Below, piece by piece: positions 19,271 to 28,473 of a stretch of 52,630 nucleotides of DNA (its first letter is position 1; the number at the start of each line of letters is the position of its first letter). The position numbers and the translations under genes were made by a program. Under the pieces are notes generated by a model. The model did not search any database and had not been told where the DNA came from. It saw only the letters and a list, made by a program, of their open reading frames with translations. The stretch is from NCBI GenBank assembly GCA_030694525.1, contig JAUXYG010000038.1, positions 1-52,630 on the forward strand, in the 5' to 3' direction. The stretch is from Legionella sp. GTDB lineage: Bacteria; Pseudomonadota; Gammaproteobacteria; Legionellales; Legionellaceae.

Positions 19271-20674
19271 CTATTTTAGCCTGGAAATGTAATGCTTGCG
19301 CCCATATAAAAGTAAGGCAGGCAGCAACATCAGGAATATTCCTATTGAAAATATTCGGCGAAAGTGAGCAGCTCCTCCTACATCCATCGTTTGTTCTGGT
19401 GGTATGAAACCCACTATAAGGGTAATGAAGCAACCAAATAGCCCTAGTAAACAGATAAAATAATAACCCGGCTTACCACCTGGTATGGCAAAAGGTCTTT
19501 TTTTGCTGGCGAATTTGGTTTTAAGATTCCAGGCAGCAAGAAACATTAAAACGTACATTAGAATATACAGTTCCGTACTCAGATCGGTAAATAGCCAATA
19601 AATTGCATTAACGCTCGGGAATAAAAGAAACCCGCTGCATAGCAGGGTGACTAAAACTGCCTGGAGGATAAGAATGCGGGATGCAATCCCGTGTTTATTT
19701 AACTTACATAAAAAATGCGGTAAAAAATCATGCTGTGCCGCCATAAGTAATCCTTTGGCAGGAGAGATAATCCAGTTAATCATACTGCCCAGGCTGCCTA
19801 AAAGTAATAAAAGTACCAACACCGGCATAAGCGCACTTAAATGATAGGCATGAAAAAAGTTATCAAAGGCTTTCATTACGCCATCAACCAGACTGATTTG
19901 ATCTTTAGGTAGCACAAAAGCGATTGCTAAAGAACCAAATATCATCGTAAACAAAATGAGTAGTACTGAGAAAAACATCGCTTTGGGAAAGTTTTTTTGC
20001 GGGTTATTCACATTTCGAACATGCACTGCTGCCAATTCCATTCCCAAAAACGAAGTCATTATCGCCGTTAAAGAGACCCATGATTGGGTGTCTTTCCAAT
20101 GGGGAACCAGATTAGGCCAACTTAAATCTATAGCCAAGGGATTTCCTTTTATGAGCCATATAAAGGCCAAGAAAATGATGAAACCCATTGGAACGATCAT
20201 GCCTAATATCGCACAAAAACCGGCAAAAGCAGCCGATGCACGTAAACCAGATAAGCCGATAAACGTTAAAGACCAGAAGATAACGAGAATAACTCCAATG
20301 AGATAAAATTTATTTTGCGCCAGTTCTGGATTGATAAGATAAGCAATAGTTCCTGCGATGAACGATAAAATTGTTGGATACCATACGAGCGTATTAATCC
20401 ATTGCAACCAGATAGTGAAAAAAGCTACATTTTCGCCAAATGAATGCTTTACCCAACTGTAAATTCCGCCTTCTTCGTCAGACCAGGTCGCCGAAAGTTC
20501 TGCTGAAACCAAAGCCACCGGGATTAAAAATACAATAGCTGAAAAGATAAAAAAGAAAATTAAGGTAGACCCGAATAACGCAGTTCCCGGTAAATTTCTG
20601 ATACTGTCGATTGCTCCAGTGATAAGAAGCACTAATGCAAATACTGAAATTTTTTCTGAGGACCAGGCTTTCAT
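19271..20674 (-). CDS. APC-family amino acid transporter / antiporter
   Basis: A 467-residue inner-membrane protein with about twelve hydrophobic segments. ISVFALVLLITGAIDSIRNLP resembles the first helix of the APC superfamily, and the closest style is the glutamate/GABA antiporter group (GadC-like; SAELSATWSDEEGGIYSWV). Substrate cannot be told from sequence. Whether it supplies the convergent aminotransferase is a guess. Downstream of its start lies the repeat field. Confidence 0.9.
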   Translation of the reverse strand: MKAWSSEKISVFALVLLITGAIDSIRNLPGTALFGSTLIFFFIFSAIVFLIPVALVSAELSATWSDEEGGIYSWVKHSFGENVAFFTIWLQWINTLVWYPTILSFIAGTIAYLINPELAQNKFYLIGVILVIFWSLTFIGLSGLRASAAFAGFCAILGMIVPMGFIIFLAFIWLIKGNPLAIDLSWPNLVPHWKDTQSWVSLTAIMTSFLGMELAAVHVRNVNNPQKNFPKAMFFSVLLILFTMIFGSLAIAFVLPKDQISLVDGVMKAFDNFFHAYHLSALMPVLVLLLLLGSLGSMINWIISPAKGLLMAAQHDFLPHFLCKLNKHGIASRILILQAVLVTLLCSGFLLFPSVNAIYWLFTDLSTELYILMYVLMFLAAWNLKTKFASKKRPFAIPGGKPGYYFICLLGLFGCFITLIVGFIPPEQTMDVGGAAHFRRIFSIGIFLMLLPALLLYGRKHYISRLK

Positions 20675-20768
20675 TGACTATTCGATTTGTAAAAAATAGA
20701 TTCATTATACATGAAGCACCCTTAGGAGGTGAATCTTTATTTTGTTAAAGTTTTTGTTCGAACACATG

Positions 20769-21510
20769 CGCTCAGTAAGCGCACCTAAATGAGTATCATT
20801 AAATTAAAATATCTACGTTAAATCAAAAATACCTACATTGAACTAAAATACCTACGTTCCGCGCTTTATGCGCGGAATCCAGCTTAGATCTTCGACCTAA
20901 GATCGTCTGGATGTCGTGCATAAAGCACGGCAGTAGGGAAAAGAGGTTTCATGTGCCAAATTGAGATGCGTTACCACGGGAAATTGCTTTGGAATCTGGC
21001 AGGATAAACGCATCTAAACGAGCATCATTAAATTAAAAATACCTAAAAATTTAAAATACCTAAAATTAAAAATGCCTAAGTTAAATTAAAATTCCTACGT
21101 TAAACTAAAACACCTACGTTCCGCGCTTTATGCGCGGAATCCAGCTGAGATCTTCGACCTAAGATCGTCTGGATGCCGTGCATAAAGCACGGCACGTAGG
21201 GAAAAGAGGTTTCAGTGTGCCAAATTGAGATGTGTTTACCTTGGGAGGTTGCTTTGGAATCTGGCAGGGTAAACGCACTTAAACGAGCACCATAAACTAA
21301 AATGTTTAGGTTAAATTAAAATGCTTAAGTTAATTTAAAATACCTACGTTAAATCAAAAATCCTTAAGTTAAATCAAAAACACCTACGTTCCGCGCTTTA
21401 TGCGCGGAATCCAGCTAGATCTTCGACCTAAGATCGTCTGGATGACGTGCATAAAGCACGGCACTTAGAGAAAAAGAGGTTTCAGTGTGCCAAATTGAGA
21501 TGCGTTTGCC
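20769..21510. repeat. Three long compound palindromic repeat units plus a partial one
   Basis: Units begin with CCTACGTTCCGCGC at 20851, 21113 and 21383 (periods 262 and 270). Each holds TTCCGCGC-TTTAT-GCGCGGAA, then ATCCAG...CTGGAT around GATCTT...AAGATC, then CGTGC-ATAAA-GCACG, then a conserved tail with GTGCCAAATTGAGATG, and ends with ACGCAyyTAAACGAGCA. The third unit is cut short near 21510, and 20769-20810 matches the right end of a fourth. Between units run AT-rich tracts made of CCTACGTTAAA-like 20-23-base repeats. The stretch has no gene. Confidence 0.85.
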
Positions 21511-21531
21511 CTGACATGTGCTGATGTTAAA

Positions 21532-21852
21532 TTACTTGTTTTTATAACCATCTCTGCATGCTGGAGATTTAAGCACAGAAGCATCTTCTTTTATTTCCCA
21601 TTCACTTTCTGTGTATAAATGCATGCTTAAGGCGTGTAATCCATTATGGAATTCTTCAGCAAGCAGGGAATTGATCATTCTATGGCGATTAATTCGAGTC
21701 ATATTATTAAATCGTGTTGATACCGCGACAATCTTGAAATGAGTTTGGGCACCCTCTGGGACATGATGATTCTTGGATTCATCTTCTACACTTAGATAGT
21801 GTGGTGAGAGTTCCTGATTCAGTTGTTTTTCAATTCGATCTTTACGTAACAT
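21532..21852 (-). CDS. bolA: BolA-family protein
   Basis: A 106-residue protein with the BolA fold: MLRKDRIEKQLNQELSP, the loop VPEGAQTHFKIVAVS with the conserved His, and the helix-turn-helix-like RINRHRMINSLLAEEF followed by GLHALSMHLYTESEW. BolA works with monothiol glutaredoxins in iron handling and in morphology and stress responses. It stands alone between the repeat field and the pilin gene. Confidence 0.95.
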   Translation of the reverse strand: MLRKDRIEKQLNQELSPHYLSVEDESKNHHVPEGAQTHFKIVAVSTRFNNMTRINRHRMINSLLAEEFHNGLHALSMHLYTESEWEIKEDASVLKSPACRDGYKNK

Positions 21853-22075
21853 AATAACTCTCGTCAGTATCTGTAATTAAATTATACTAGGGCGGCTATA
21901 TATTGTCATATGTTTCTAACAGTTGATTTACGGTTTATATCTCAACAGGTTTAAAAATGTTTTCCAGTATTGAAGGGATCGGAGCCCACTGGGATTATTC
22001 TAAGAAATAATGTCTACCTCAACTTACCAAAGTTAAAGTCGTAGAATCTATTCTATTGAAAAAAAAACAATTTAA

Positions 22076-22105
22076 TTCATACATTTTATATAAATTGGGT
22101 ATAAT
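22076..22105 (+). promoter_or_regulatory. Candidate sigma70 promoter of the pilin gene
   Basis: A perfect TATAAT at 22100-22105 has TTCATA 18 bases upstream. No sigma54 -24/-12 GG/GC pair of the kind often seen before pilA is visible. The rest of 21853-22165 holds no gene. Confidence 0.5.
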
Positions 22106-22165
22106 CCCGGAGACGTTAGCACGAATGATGCTTTGAATTCACGGAAGGTTATGATGGAGACCGTT

Positions 22166-22573
22166 ATGAGACAAAAAGGTTTTACACTGATTGAGTTAAT
22201 GATAGTTATTGCAATTATTGGAATTTTGGCAGCGATTGCAATTCCTGCTTATCAGGATTACACCATAAGAGCAAGGGTTGCCGAAGGACTTAATCTTGCT
22301 TCATCCGCGAAACTTGCCGTTTCAGAAACTACGATTACTAACAACGCCATTCCTGCAACTCAGGCTGAAACAGGATATGTAACTCCTGCACCAACGGAAA
22401 ATGTTGCTTCAATTGCTATTTCTGCAGGAACCATTACCATTACCTATACACCTGCAGCAGGGAACGGAACCTTAACTATGGTCCCCACATTACAAACCAA
22501 TGGAGATGTAAGCTGGGATTGTACGGGTGGAACTTTATTACCAAAGTATCGACCTGCGAGCTGCAGACCCTAG
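22166..22573 (+). CDS. pilA: Type IV major pilin-like prepilin
   Basis: Prepilin with short leader MRQKG and mature start [28 protein letters not shown], with Glu5 of the mature chain, cleaved and methylated by PilD. The ATG at 22166 has GGAGA five bases upstream, which fits the leader better than the ATGs at 22133 or 22151. About 135 residues, with a C-terminal disulfide loop between WDC and SCRP. It forms the pilus for attachment, twitching or DNA uptake. It stands alone, away from other pil genes. Confidence 0.93.
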   Translation: MRQKGFTLIELMIVIAIIGILAAIAIPAYQDYTIRARVAEGLNLASSAKLAVSETTITNNAIPATQAETGYVTPAPTENVASIAISAGTITITYTPAAGNGTLTMVPTLQTNGDVSWDCTGGTLLPKYRPASCRP

Positions 22574-22642
22574 TTATATTAATTCCCTGACTTACGAATG
22601 AGAGGTAGATTTGATTTATAATGATGCCTTTCGCGGAACCAT

Positions 22643-22715
22643 CCTGTATTACGACTTCGTCTAATACAGGCTACAAATATTATGTAGCCCGTAATAGACG
22701 AAGTCGTATTACGGG
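22643..22715. repeat. Compound palindromic element with covarying hairpins
   Basis: Three hairpins: A, CCTGTATTA/TAATACAGG (22643-22670); B, CTACA/TGTAG (22671-22687); C, CCCGTAATA/TATTACGGG (22688-22715). The 10-base loops of A and C are exact reverse complements, so A and C are inverted copies of each other, differing at two stem positions, each with the matching change on the partner strand. Structure is thus conserved over sequence. The rest of 22574-22916 shows nothing else. Confidence 0.8.
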
Positions 22716-22916
22716 AATAAACAACCCAACCGTTTATTGCGTTGGTACAATACAAATCCTCCATTGATATTCCCCCACAAGTCTGTGCCCCGACCTGAAC
22801 AAGCATAGAGTCCTGAGCTGTTTTATTTATTATTTATTATGCTATTCTGCGATCAGCATAATAATAAATCATTATGAAGGATGATGTGTTTTTTAATTCA
22901 AGGATGAGAATTTATA

Positions 22917-23831
22917 ATGAAATGGAAAGATAAGTTTTGGACTGCGTATCGAGTTATAGTGAACACCACTGTGGATGTAACTGTTTCTACTTTAAATGCA
23001 GTTGGTTCAATGGCCTGTATGATGGGTGGTGCGGGGTTTGCTTTGTCTTTTGCCTCAGAAAATTTAAAACCGTCCTACTACGGCTCAGCAGTTATCACCG
23101 GAGTAGTGGATCTCAGTATTGATATAGTAGAGCTGAATTATAATCTGAATCAAACGATACCCATTCAACATAATATCGAATATTCAGGTAAAGGAATATA
23201 CGCATTGGGAGAATACTTGCCACCTCAAGCAATACAGTCAGCAAGTATGATGTTGACGGTATCAGGAATGCTATTACGCGCTTTAAGCGCAAATATAAAA
23301 CAGTGGCGCACAAAAAGGGATGAAGCGATGTATTTGGAAAATCATTTTGGAGCGGCTTATCCACAACCTTCTTTATTGAAAAAACACCTCTATCTGAATG
23401 CTGCATCTATGATGAGTTCTTTATCCCTGATAGCGTTTGGCAACACGTTAACCATGGTGTTTATTAATACTAAAGGCTCTTCTAACAGTGTTTCTTATCC
23501 GGCTCAAGGGAATAAAATAGTTACTCCAGATTATGAGGGACCTGTTACCTCAACTTTAATTGCGGCTGGTTTAAGTCTGGCAAATAATGTATCGGTTAAA
23601 CTCCCATTTGGCGTGTATTCTGTTCAGGAGATTGTCGCGGTTCAGGCACAGGCTAATTTAACTTATGGGGCAGACCTTGACTTGGCTGCAACTAATCCAG
23701 CGAATTTTTCGCCTTTAGCTCCTGCTGCTATGTATTGCGTGACTGCTTCCCTTTGTTCTTTTTTTAATCGAAAATTAACTCGCCTACACTACGAAGAGTT
23801 GCAGGCAGAGAACAGCTATGAAGTTGTTTAG
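22917..23831 (+). CDS. Multi-pass membrane protein of unknown function
   Basis: A 304-residue protein I do not recognise. Hydrophobic, small-residue-rich segments occur near residues 20-45 (LNAVGSMACMMGGAGFALSF), 102-125, 160-185, 208-230 and 265-285, suggesting four to six membrane spans. Segments between them are polar, and there is no classical cleavable signal. Start ATG has a weak AAGGATGAGAA-type ribosome region upstream. It lies 69 bases before the HlyD gene on the same strand and may or may not be cotranscribed. Possibly a lineage-specific or effector protein. Confidence 0.7.
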   Translation: MKWKDKFWTAYRVIVNTTVDVTVSTLNAVGSMACMMGGAGFALSFASENLKPSYYGSAVITGVVDLSIDIVELNYNLNQTIPIQHNIEYSGKGIYALGEYLPPQAIQSASMMLTVSGMLLRALSANIKQWRTKRDEAMYLENHFGAAYPQPSLLKKHLYLNAASMMSSLSLIAFGNTLTMVFINTKGSSNSVSYPAQGNKIVTPDYEGPVTSTLIAAGLSLANNVSVKLPFGVYSVQEIVAVQAQANLTYGADLDLAATNPANFSPLAPAAMYCVTASLCSFFNRKLTRLHYEELQAENSYEVV

Positions 23832-23900
23832 CATAACTATTCTTGAGAATGAAAGGTCAAGGCTGTATTGTATTAAAATGGACAAGAGTTAGGTTTATAA

Positions 23901-24896
23901 ATGGACGGTATTAAGGGGTTCAATTTTAAATACTGGCCACAATTGATTGTGGTCGTTTTGGTAGTTGCTGCCTTTGGTTTTTATCGTTACTTCGCCTATT
24001 ATGACACCCGTTCTAATGACGCCTATGTTTCCGCGAATGTAATTAATGTCGCCGCTTTGGTTTCCGGACCTGTTACCAGGTTGTATATAAAAGACAACCA
24101 ACAGGTCCGAAAGGGAGACAAGCTAATTGAAATTGATGCCTTACCCTTTATTTATGCAGCGCAACAAGCTAAGGCAAAGTTAAATATTGCCAAATTAAAT
24201 TATGAAAATGAAAAACTGGCTATTGTTAAAGCGGAACAGAAATTAAAGCAAAACCAAATTATGTACAGCTTAAGCCAAGACCATTTTAGTCGTTACTCGC
24301 AATTACAGTTAAAAGGCGACCTGGCACAAATTACACTCGTAAATCTCACTGATAAAATGAAAGAACAAGAGGCTGCTATATCTGAAGCAGAACAGGAATT
24401 AAAGATAGCGCAAACCAATTTTGACGATAATGAAATCATTGCAGCGCAGGCTGAGTTAGATCAGGCCAACTATTTATTAAATCATACGACACTGATTGCC
24501 CCTGAAGATGGCTATATTACCAATTTTAATTTACGAGTTGGACAGTATATTCAAACGGGTCAGGGATTATTTGCCTTGATTGAAACAAAACAATGGTGGG
24601 TATTAACGCGCTACCGCGAAACGGCTTTAAGGCTTATAAAACCTGGTGATAAAGCAAAAATAATGATTGATATGTATCCTGGAAAAGTGTTTCACGGGCA
24701 TGTAAAAAGCATCGGCTGGGGTATCAATCGCGTGCAAAATGGTAATGTAGCTCCCTCCACTTTAGAATATCTCGAAGCAACTGAAGACTGGATTAGAATT
24801 GCGCAACGTTTTCCGGTTAGGATATATATTGATGACACCGAAGGCTATCCTATGAGGATAGGGGCAAGTGCCACAACGATAACCTACAGGCAATAA
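23901..24896 (+). CDS. HlyD-family membrane fusion protein (AaeA/EmrA-like)
   Basis: A 331-residue periplasmic adaptor with one N-terminal membrane anchor (about residues 10-30). It has YDTRSNDAYVSANVINVAALVSGPV, KDNQQVRKGDKLIEID (first biotinyl-lipoyl half), a long alpha hairpin (KAKLNIAKLNYENEK to EAEQELKIAQ), and LIAPEDGYITNFNLRVGQYIQTG (second half). Its stop codon overlaps the start of the FUSC gene by one base (TAATG), so the two form an efflux unit like AaeAB for aromatic acids. Substrate unknown. Confidence 0.93.
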   Translation: MDGIKGFNFKYWPQLIVVVLVVAAFGFYRYFAYYDTRSNDAYVSANVINVAALVSGPVTRLYIKDNQQVRKGDKLIEIDALPFIYAAQQAKAKLNIAKLNYENEKLAIVKAEQKLKQNQIMYSLSQDHFSRYSQLQLKGDLAQITLVNLTDKMKEQEAAISEAEQELKIAQTNFDDNEIIAAQAELDQANYLLNHTTLIAPEDGYITNFNLRVGQYIQTGQGLFALIETKQWWVLTRYRETALRLIKPGDKAKIMIDMYPGKVFHGHVKSIGWGINRVQNGNVAPSTLEYLEATEDWIRIAQRFPVRIYIDDTEGYPMRIGASATTITYRQ

Positions 24897-26953
24897 TGTA
24901 TTATTTTTGGCCTGAAAGCGTGGAAAATCGTGCCGCAATAAGAACAGCTATAGCGGCTTTGGTAGCCGTTCTCATTTCATTTACCTTTCACTTGCAAACC
25001 CCTTATTGGTCGGGAATGACCGTGATCATGGTTGCCAATCTTTATACCGGAAGTATTATAGATAAGGCCACGTTGCGCATTATAGGAACGTTGGCAGGTG
25101 CTTTCCTGGGGTTTTATCTCGCGGGCATTGTGGCTAATAGTTTCTTGTTATACATCCTCTCCTGTTTTCTTATCATTACGATAAGTGTTTATTATTATCA
25201 TTTTAGTAATTACGGTTATGCCTACTTATTGGGTGCGCTGTGTGCCTTCATCATAGTTTCCCAGGTCGCTGTCAATCCACAAAATGCGTTTCTGGTAGCG
25301 ATTTGGCGTCCCGTAGAGATTGGCATCGGAGTATTAGTGGCTGCCATTAGCGCCTATGTCATCTTTCCAAATCATCTAAAAGACAATATTTCAAGTCAAG
25401 TTCAAGAGCTGTTTAGCGATTACGCATCACTTTTTAAAGAATTACAGGAACAACTGGCTTCTGGCGCTTTTGATACTCCTATTTTGGAAGAAAGTAATTT
25501 GAAAGTGAAAAAGAAATTGCGTAAAGCAACGGAACTGATTGGTGCTATGAATCATGAAGTAGGAGTGACTCAGGAGAAGGCCGATGAGCTTCGAGCCCTT
25601 CTTAATTCATTAAATGATCTGTCTCGACAATTTCAGTTTCTCATGTTAAATAAACCTACGTCCTATGATTTGGAAGGTTTAGCCTCACTACCCTTAGATT
25701 CACTTTTTATTGCAATTAATGAAGATTTGCATCTCATGCAATCGAATTTTAGCCAAAATACCCATCAGGCCTTGAAGTCCAGTTTAGTTTTATCAGAACT
25801 TGAAAATGCTTTTAATGAAAAAGAAATCACATATCGCACCAAAAATGATTTTATTTATTCGTTAATGCATTTCTTTAAACAGATAACACAGAGTTTCACT
25901 TTAATGCATTCACTGTTAATGCATAAACCAGTAACGGCGAAACATACGATTTATCTGATTAACCGGCAAGATCGATTAAGATCAGATGCTGATTTAATCA
26001 AACACAGTATTAAGGCCGGTATTGCAGTTATTCTTGCATTAGGCTTCTGGCTTATCAGTAATTGGCCAGGGGGTATTAATGGAATTATCAGTAGCCTTAT
26101 CATCTCCGTGAGAAAAAATCTTTTTGATATGAAAAGTGTCAGTATCCATCGTCTGTTAGGTTGTTTTCTCGGGGGAGGAATTGCCCTGATGGCTCTATTT
26201 CTCCTGGCGCTTACCCTATATGACTTTATTATCATCGTTTTTTTTGCAGTCTGGGGGTTATCTTATTTTATGTTTAAGTACCCCAAATATGCCTACATAG
26301 GTCTTCAGGCTAATGTGGCACTTATCATTACTCTCGCCCAGGAAGGCGGCCCTCCGATTCATCTGGATCCTCCTTTGCAGCGTTTAGGAGGCATTGTAAT
26401 TGGCATTGTTGCCAGTTTTATAGTAGCTAATATCCTATGGCGGTCGGATGTTTGGACCATAATTAATCGTTATCTGGAAAAATTATATCGTTACATCTGC
26501 TTTAATCTAAAAGAGGTGCTCATTGATTCTGATGAGAAAAAATCAGTACATGATCTGGCTAATTTGTTTTGGTTAACACGTGGATTAATCGAATCACTTG
26601 AAGATAAAGTGTTGAGTTTAAAAAAACAGCACCGCTTGAGTACACTGCGGCAAAGATTTGAATCGTTGGTCGTGCTGCAGGCAACACTCAGTCATATTCT
26701 GATTTCTATTGATATAAGAAAGGCTGAAATCACTGCGAATTTATTAAATTATAACTTGGTTGAAGTAGTGCACAAACTGGTTTTATGCTTTGAGACACGG
26801 GACGCAAATGGAGGGCTTGTTGTAGCACAATCTTTGAATGCTTTATTAACAAAAATTGAGCACAAGCGAAAAGATAGTAGGATAAATAATTTGGATTTGC
26901 GTCATTTAATAGCTTATGCAAATGCATTAATTCAATTAGCAAAAAGAATTTAA
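24896..26953 (+). CDS. FUSC-family inner-membrane efflux protein (AaeB/YccS-like)
   Basis: A 685-residue protein with two FUSC halves: an N-terminal membrane bundle (residues 15-165, HLQTPYWSGMTVIMVANLYTG), a soluble helical middle, and a second bundle (residues 365-520, IKAGIAVILALGFWLISNWPGGINGIIS), then a soluble tail. This is the usual AaeB/YccS layout. It is coupled to the HlyD gene by a one-base overlap. Confidence 0.92.
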   Translation: MYYFWPESVENRAAIRTAIAALVAVLISFTFHLQTPYWSGMTVIMVANLYTGSIIDKATLRIIGTLAGAFLGFYLAGIVANSFLLYILSCFLIITISVYYYHFSNYGYAYLLGALCAFIIVSQVAVNPQNAFLVAIWRPVEIGIGVLVAAISAYVIFPNHLKDNISSQVQELFSDYASLFKELQEQLASGAFDTPILEESNLKVKKKLRKATELIGAMNHEVGVTQEKADELRALLNSLNDLSRQFQFLMLNKPTSYDLEGLASLPLDSLFIAINEDLHLMQSNFSQNTHQALKSSLVLSELENAFNEKEITYRTKNDFIYSLMHFFKQITQSFTLMHSLLMHKPVTAKHTIYLINRQDRLRSDADLIKHSIKAGIAVILALGFWLISNWPGGINGIISSLIISVRKNLFDMKSVSIHRLLGCFLGGGIALMALFLLALTLYDFIIIVFFAVWGLSYFMFKYPKYAYIGLQANVALIITLAQEGGPPIHLDPPLQRLGGIVIGIVASFIVANILWRSDVWTIINRYLEKLYRYICFNLKEVLIDSDEKKSVHDLANLFWLTRGLIESLEDKVLSLKKQHRLSTLRQRFESLVVLQATLSHILISIDIRKAEITANLLNYNLVEVVHKLVLCFETRDANGGLVVAQSLNALLTKIEHKRKDSRINNLDLRHLIAYANALIQLAKRI

Positions 26954-27126
26954 TGAAAGGTTATGATTCCAATTACTTGTGGTCTTTTAGTTATTTAACA
27001 CCGCTTAAACGCTGTTGGACTTTATGAAATATTGATTTTGTATCGTTCTTTTTGCATTTATTCAGGCTATTGAATTTTAAGAGAAAAATATGCCTTTAAC
27101 TTATTTTTTTAGTGTAGAATAAAAGA

Positions 27127-27153
27127 AAAATTGCAAATTTTAGTTGCAATTTT
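27127..27153 (+). terminator. Hairpin between the efflux genes and mltA
   Basis: AAAATTGCAA-ATTTTAG-TTGCAATTTT is a perfect 10-bp inverted repeat, its 3' arm ending in four T. It could terminate the efflux operon. It lies just before mltA, so it could also sit in that leader. The rest of 26954-27179 is AT-rich with nothing recognised. Confidence 0.5.
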
Positions 27154-27179
27154 CTCCATCACGTGTAAAATTTGACCTC

Positions 27180-28376
27180 ATGAAATCAAAAATAATCTAT
27201 AGCATCATCGCCTTATTCTTAATTGTTTTAGGCGCATCCGTGTGGTGGTTTACTCCTCCCAAGCCCACTTTCCGTCAGGTCAGTTTTAAACAGCTGCCAG
27301 GATGGGAAACTGCCGAATTCAAACAGTCTTTGGCAACTTTTCAGACCTCATGCCGTGCATTCATCAAGCAAGATCCTGAGCGCGTGGTGGGTACAGAACA
27401 AATTGACTTGCGCGCTAAAGATTGGCAGCCTGCCTGTCATGCGGCTTTAGCCATTGATCCTGTTAATGAGAAATCTGCAAAACAGTTTTTCCAGGAGTGG
27501 TTTGCACCGGTTGAGTTCTATGACAAAAAACCGGTTAAAGGTTTATTTACCGGCTACTACATGCCCTTGCTAAAAGGCAGTTATACCCAAACCGAGGAAT
27601 ACAATGTTCCTTTATATGAGGTGCCAAGCGATCTGGTTACCGTAGATCTGGATTTATTCATGCCAAACATGAAGCATCGTAAGATCATGGGACGGATTGA
27701 AGGGAATAAATTGCTGCCTTACTATACTCGAGAGCAAATTAATCATGGAGCGATAAAAAACAAGGCTCGTGTTCTGCTATGGATTAATAGTCCGGTTGAT
27801 CGTCTGTTTTTAGAAATTCAGGGCTCGGGAATTGTTGAATTTGAAGATGGTTCACGTATTTTTGTAGGTTATGATGGACAAAATGGTGCTCCTTATACTG
27901 CTATTGCCGGTGTTTTAATTAAGAAAGGAATTATGACCAAGCATAATGCGTCCATGCAGGCCATTAAACATTATTTAGAAGCCAACCCTAAAGAGATGAA
28001 TCGCGTTATTAATCAAAATAAATCGTTTATCTTCTTTCGTAAATTATCCCTGGACGCTGCCTTAGGATCTCAAGGTGTAGCGCTTACTCCAGGTTATTCA
28101 ATAGCTATTGACCGCCAGTGGATCCCGATGGGTGCCCCTCTGTGGTTGAGCACTACACGTCCAGACAGTAATAAACCTGATAAGAGTAAACCCATGCAAC
28201 GTCTTATGATCGCTCAGGATACAGGTGGTGCCATCAAGGGTAAAGTTAGAGGTGATGTATTCTGGGGTGGTGGCGATAAAGCAACGTTAATTGCTGGTCA
28301 TATGAAAAATGAAGGACATTATTGGCTTCTTTTACCGCGCCATGCGTTATCTCGAATAGATAAGACTCCTGGATAA
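27180..28376 (+). CDS. mltA: Membrane-bound lytic murein transglycosylase A
   Basis: Cleaves peptidoglycan to 1,6-anhydromuropeptides. The ATG at 27180 (MKSKIIYSIIALFLIVLGASVWWF) is preferred over a TTG at 27144 because it begins an N-terminal hydrophobic segment. No lipobox Cys is visible, so it may be anchored by this helix rather than as a lipoprotein. MltA features are GLFTGYYMPLLKG, YYTREQI, RVLLWINSPVDRLFLEIQGSG, and the 3D domain with catalytic Asp in AQDTGGAIKGKVRGDVFWG. About 398 residues. Terminator at 28406-28428. Confidence 0.94.
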   Translation: MKSKIIYSIIALFLIVLGASVWWFTPPKPTFRQVSFKQLPGWETAEFKQSLATFQTSCRAFIKQDPERVVGTEQIDLRAKDWQPACHAALAIDPVNEKSAKQFFQEWFAPVEFYDKKPVKGLFTGYYMPLLKGSYTQTEEYNVPLYEVPSDLVTVDLDLFMPNMKHRKIMGRIEGNKLLPYYTREQINHGAIKNKARVLLWINSPVDRLFLEIQGSGIVEFEDGSRIFVGYDGQNGAPYTAIAGVLIKKGIMTKHNASMQAIKHYLEANPKEMNRVINQNKSFIFFRKLSLDAALGSQGVALTPGYSIAIDRQWIPMGAPLWLSTTRPDSNKPDKSKPMQRLMIAQDTGGAIKGKVRGDVFWGGGDKATLIAGHMKNEGHYWLLLPRHALSRIDKTPG

Positions 28377-28405
28377 AATACTTCTTTAAGCTCTAAAAAC
28401 AAACC

Positions 28406-28428
28406 AAGCCCGCTGTTTTCGCGGGCTT
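28406..28428. terminator. Bidirectional intrinsic terminator
   Basis: AAGCCCGC-TGTTTTC-GCGGGCTT between the convergent mltA and deacetylase genes, with T-rich flank on the + side and AAAAC upstream serving the minus side. Confidence 0.85.
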
Positions 28429-28473
28429 TAAATTAGTCAGTTATGTGCGGAATATCAGCGACTTTCTGATGCA

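Noticed and set aside
20769..21510. CRISPR array
   Set aside because: Repeats are long compound palindromes of ~180 bases with AT-rich tracts between them, not short repeats with unique spacers; no cas genes.
22579..22806. Minus-strand frame of 75 codons
   Set aside because: It is produced by the palindromic element at 22643-22715 and has no protein character.
27144..27179. TTG start giving mltA 12 extra residues
   Set aside because: The extension lies within a hairpin and would put a polar stretch before the membrane segment; ATG 27180 is the better start.
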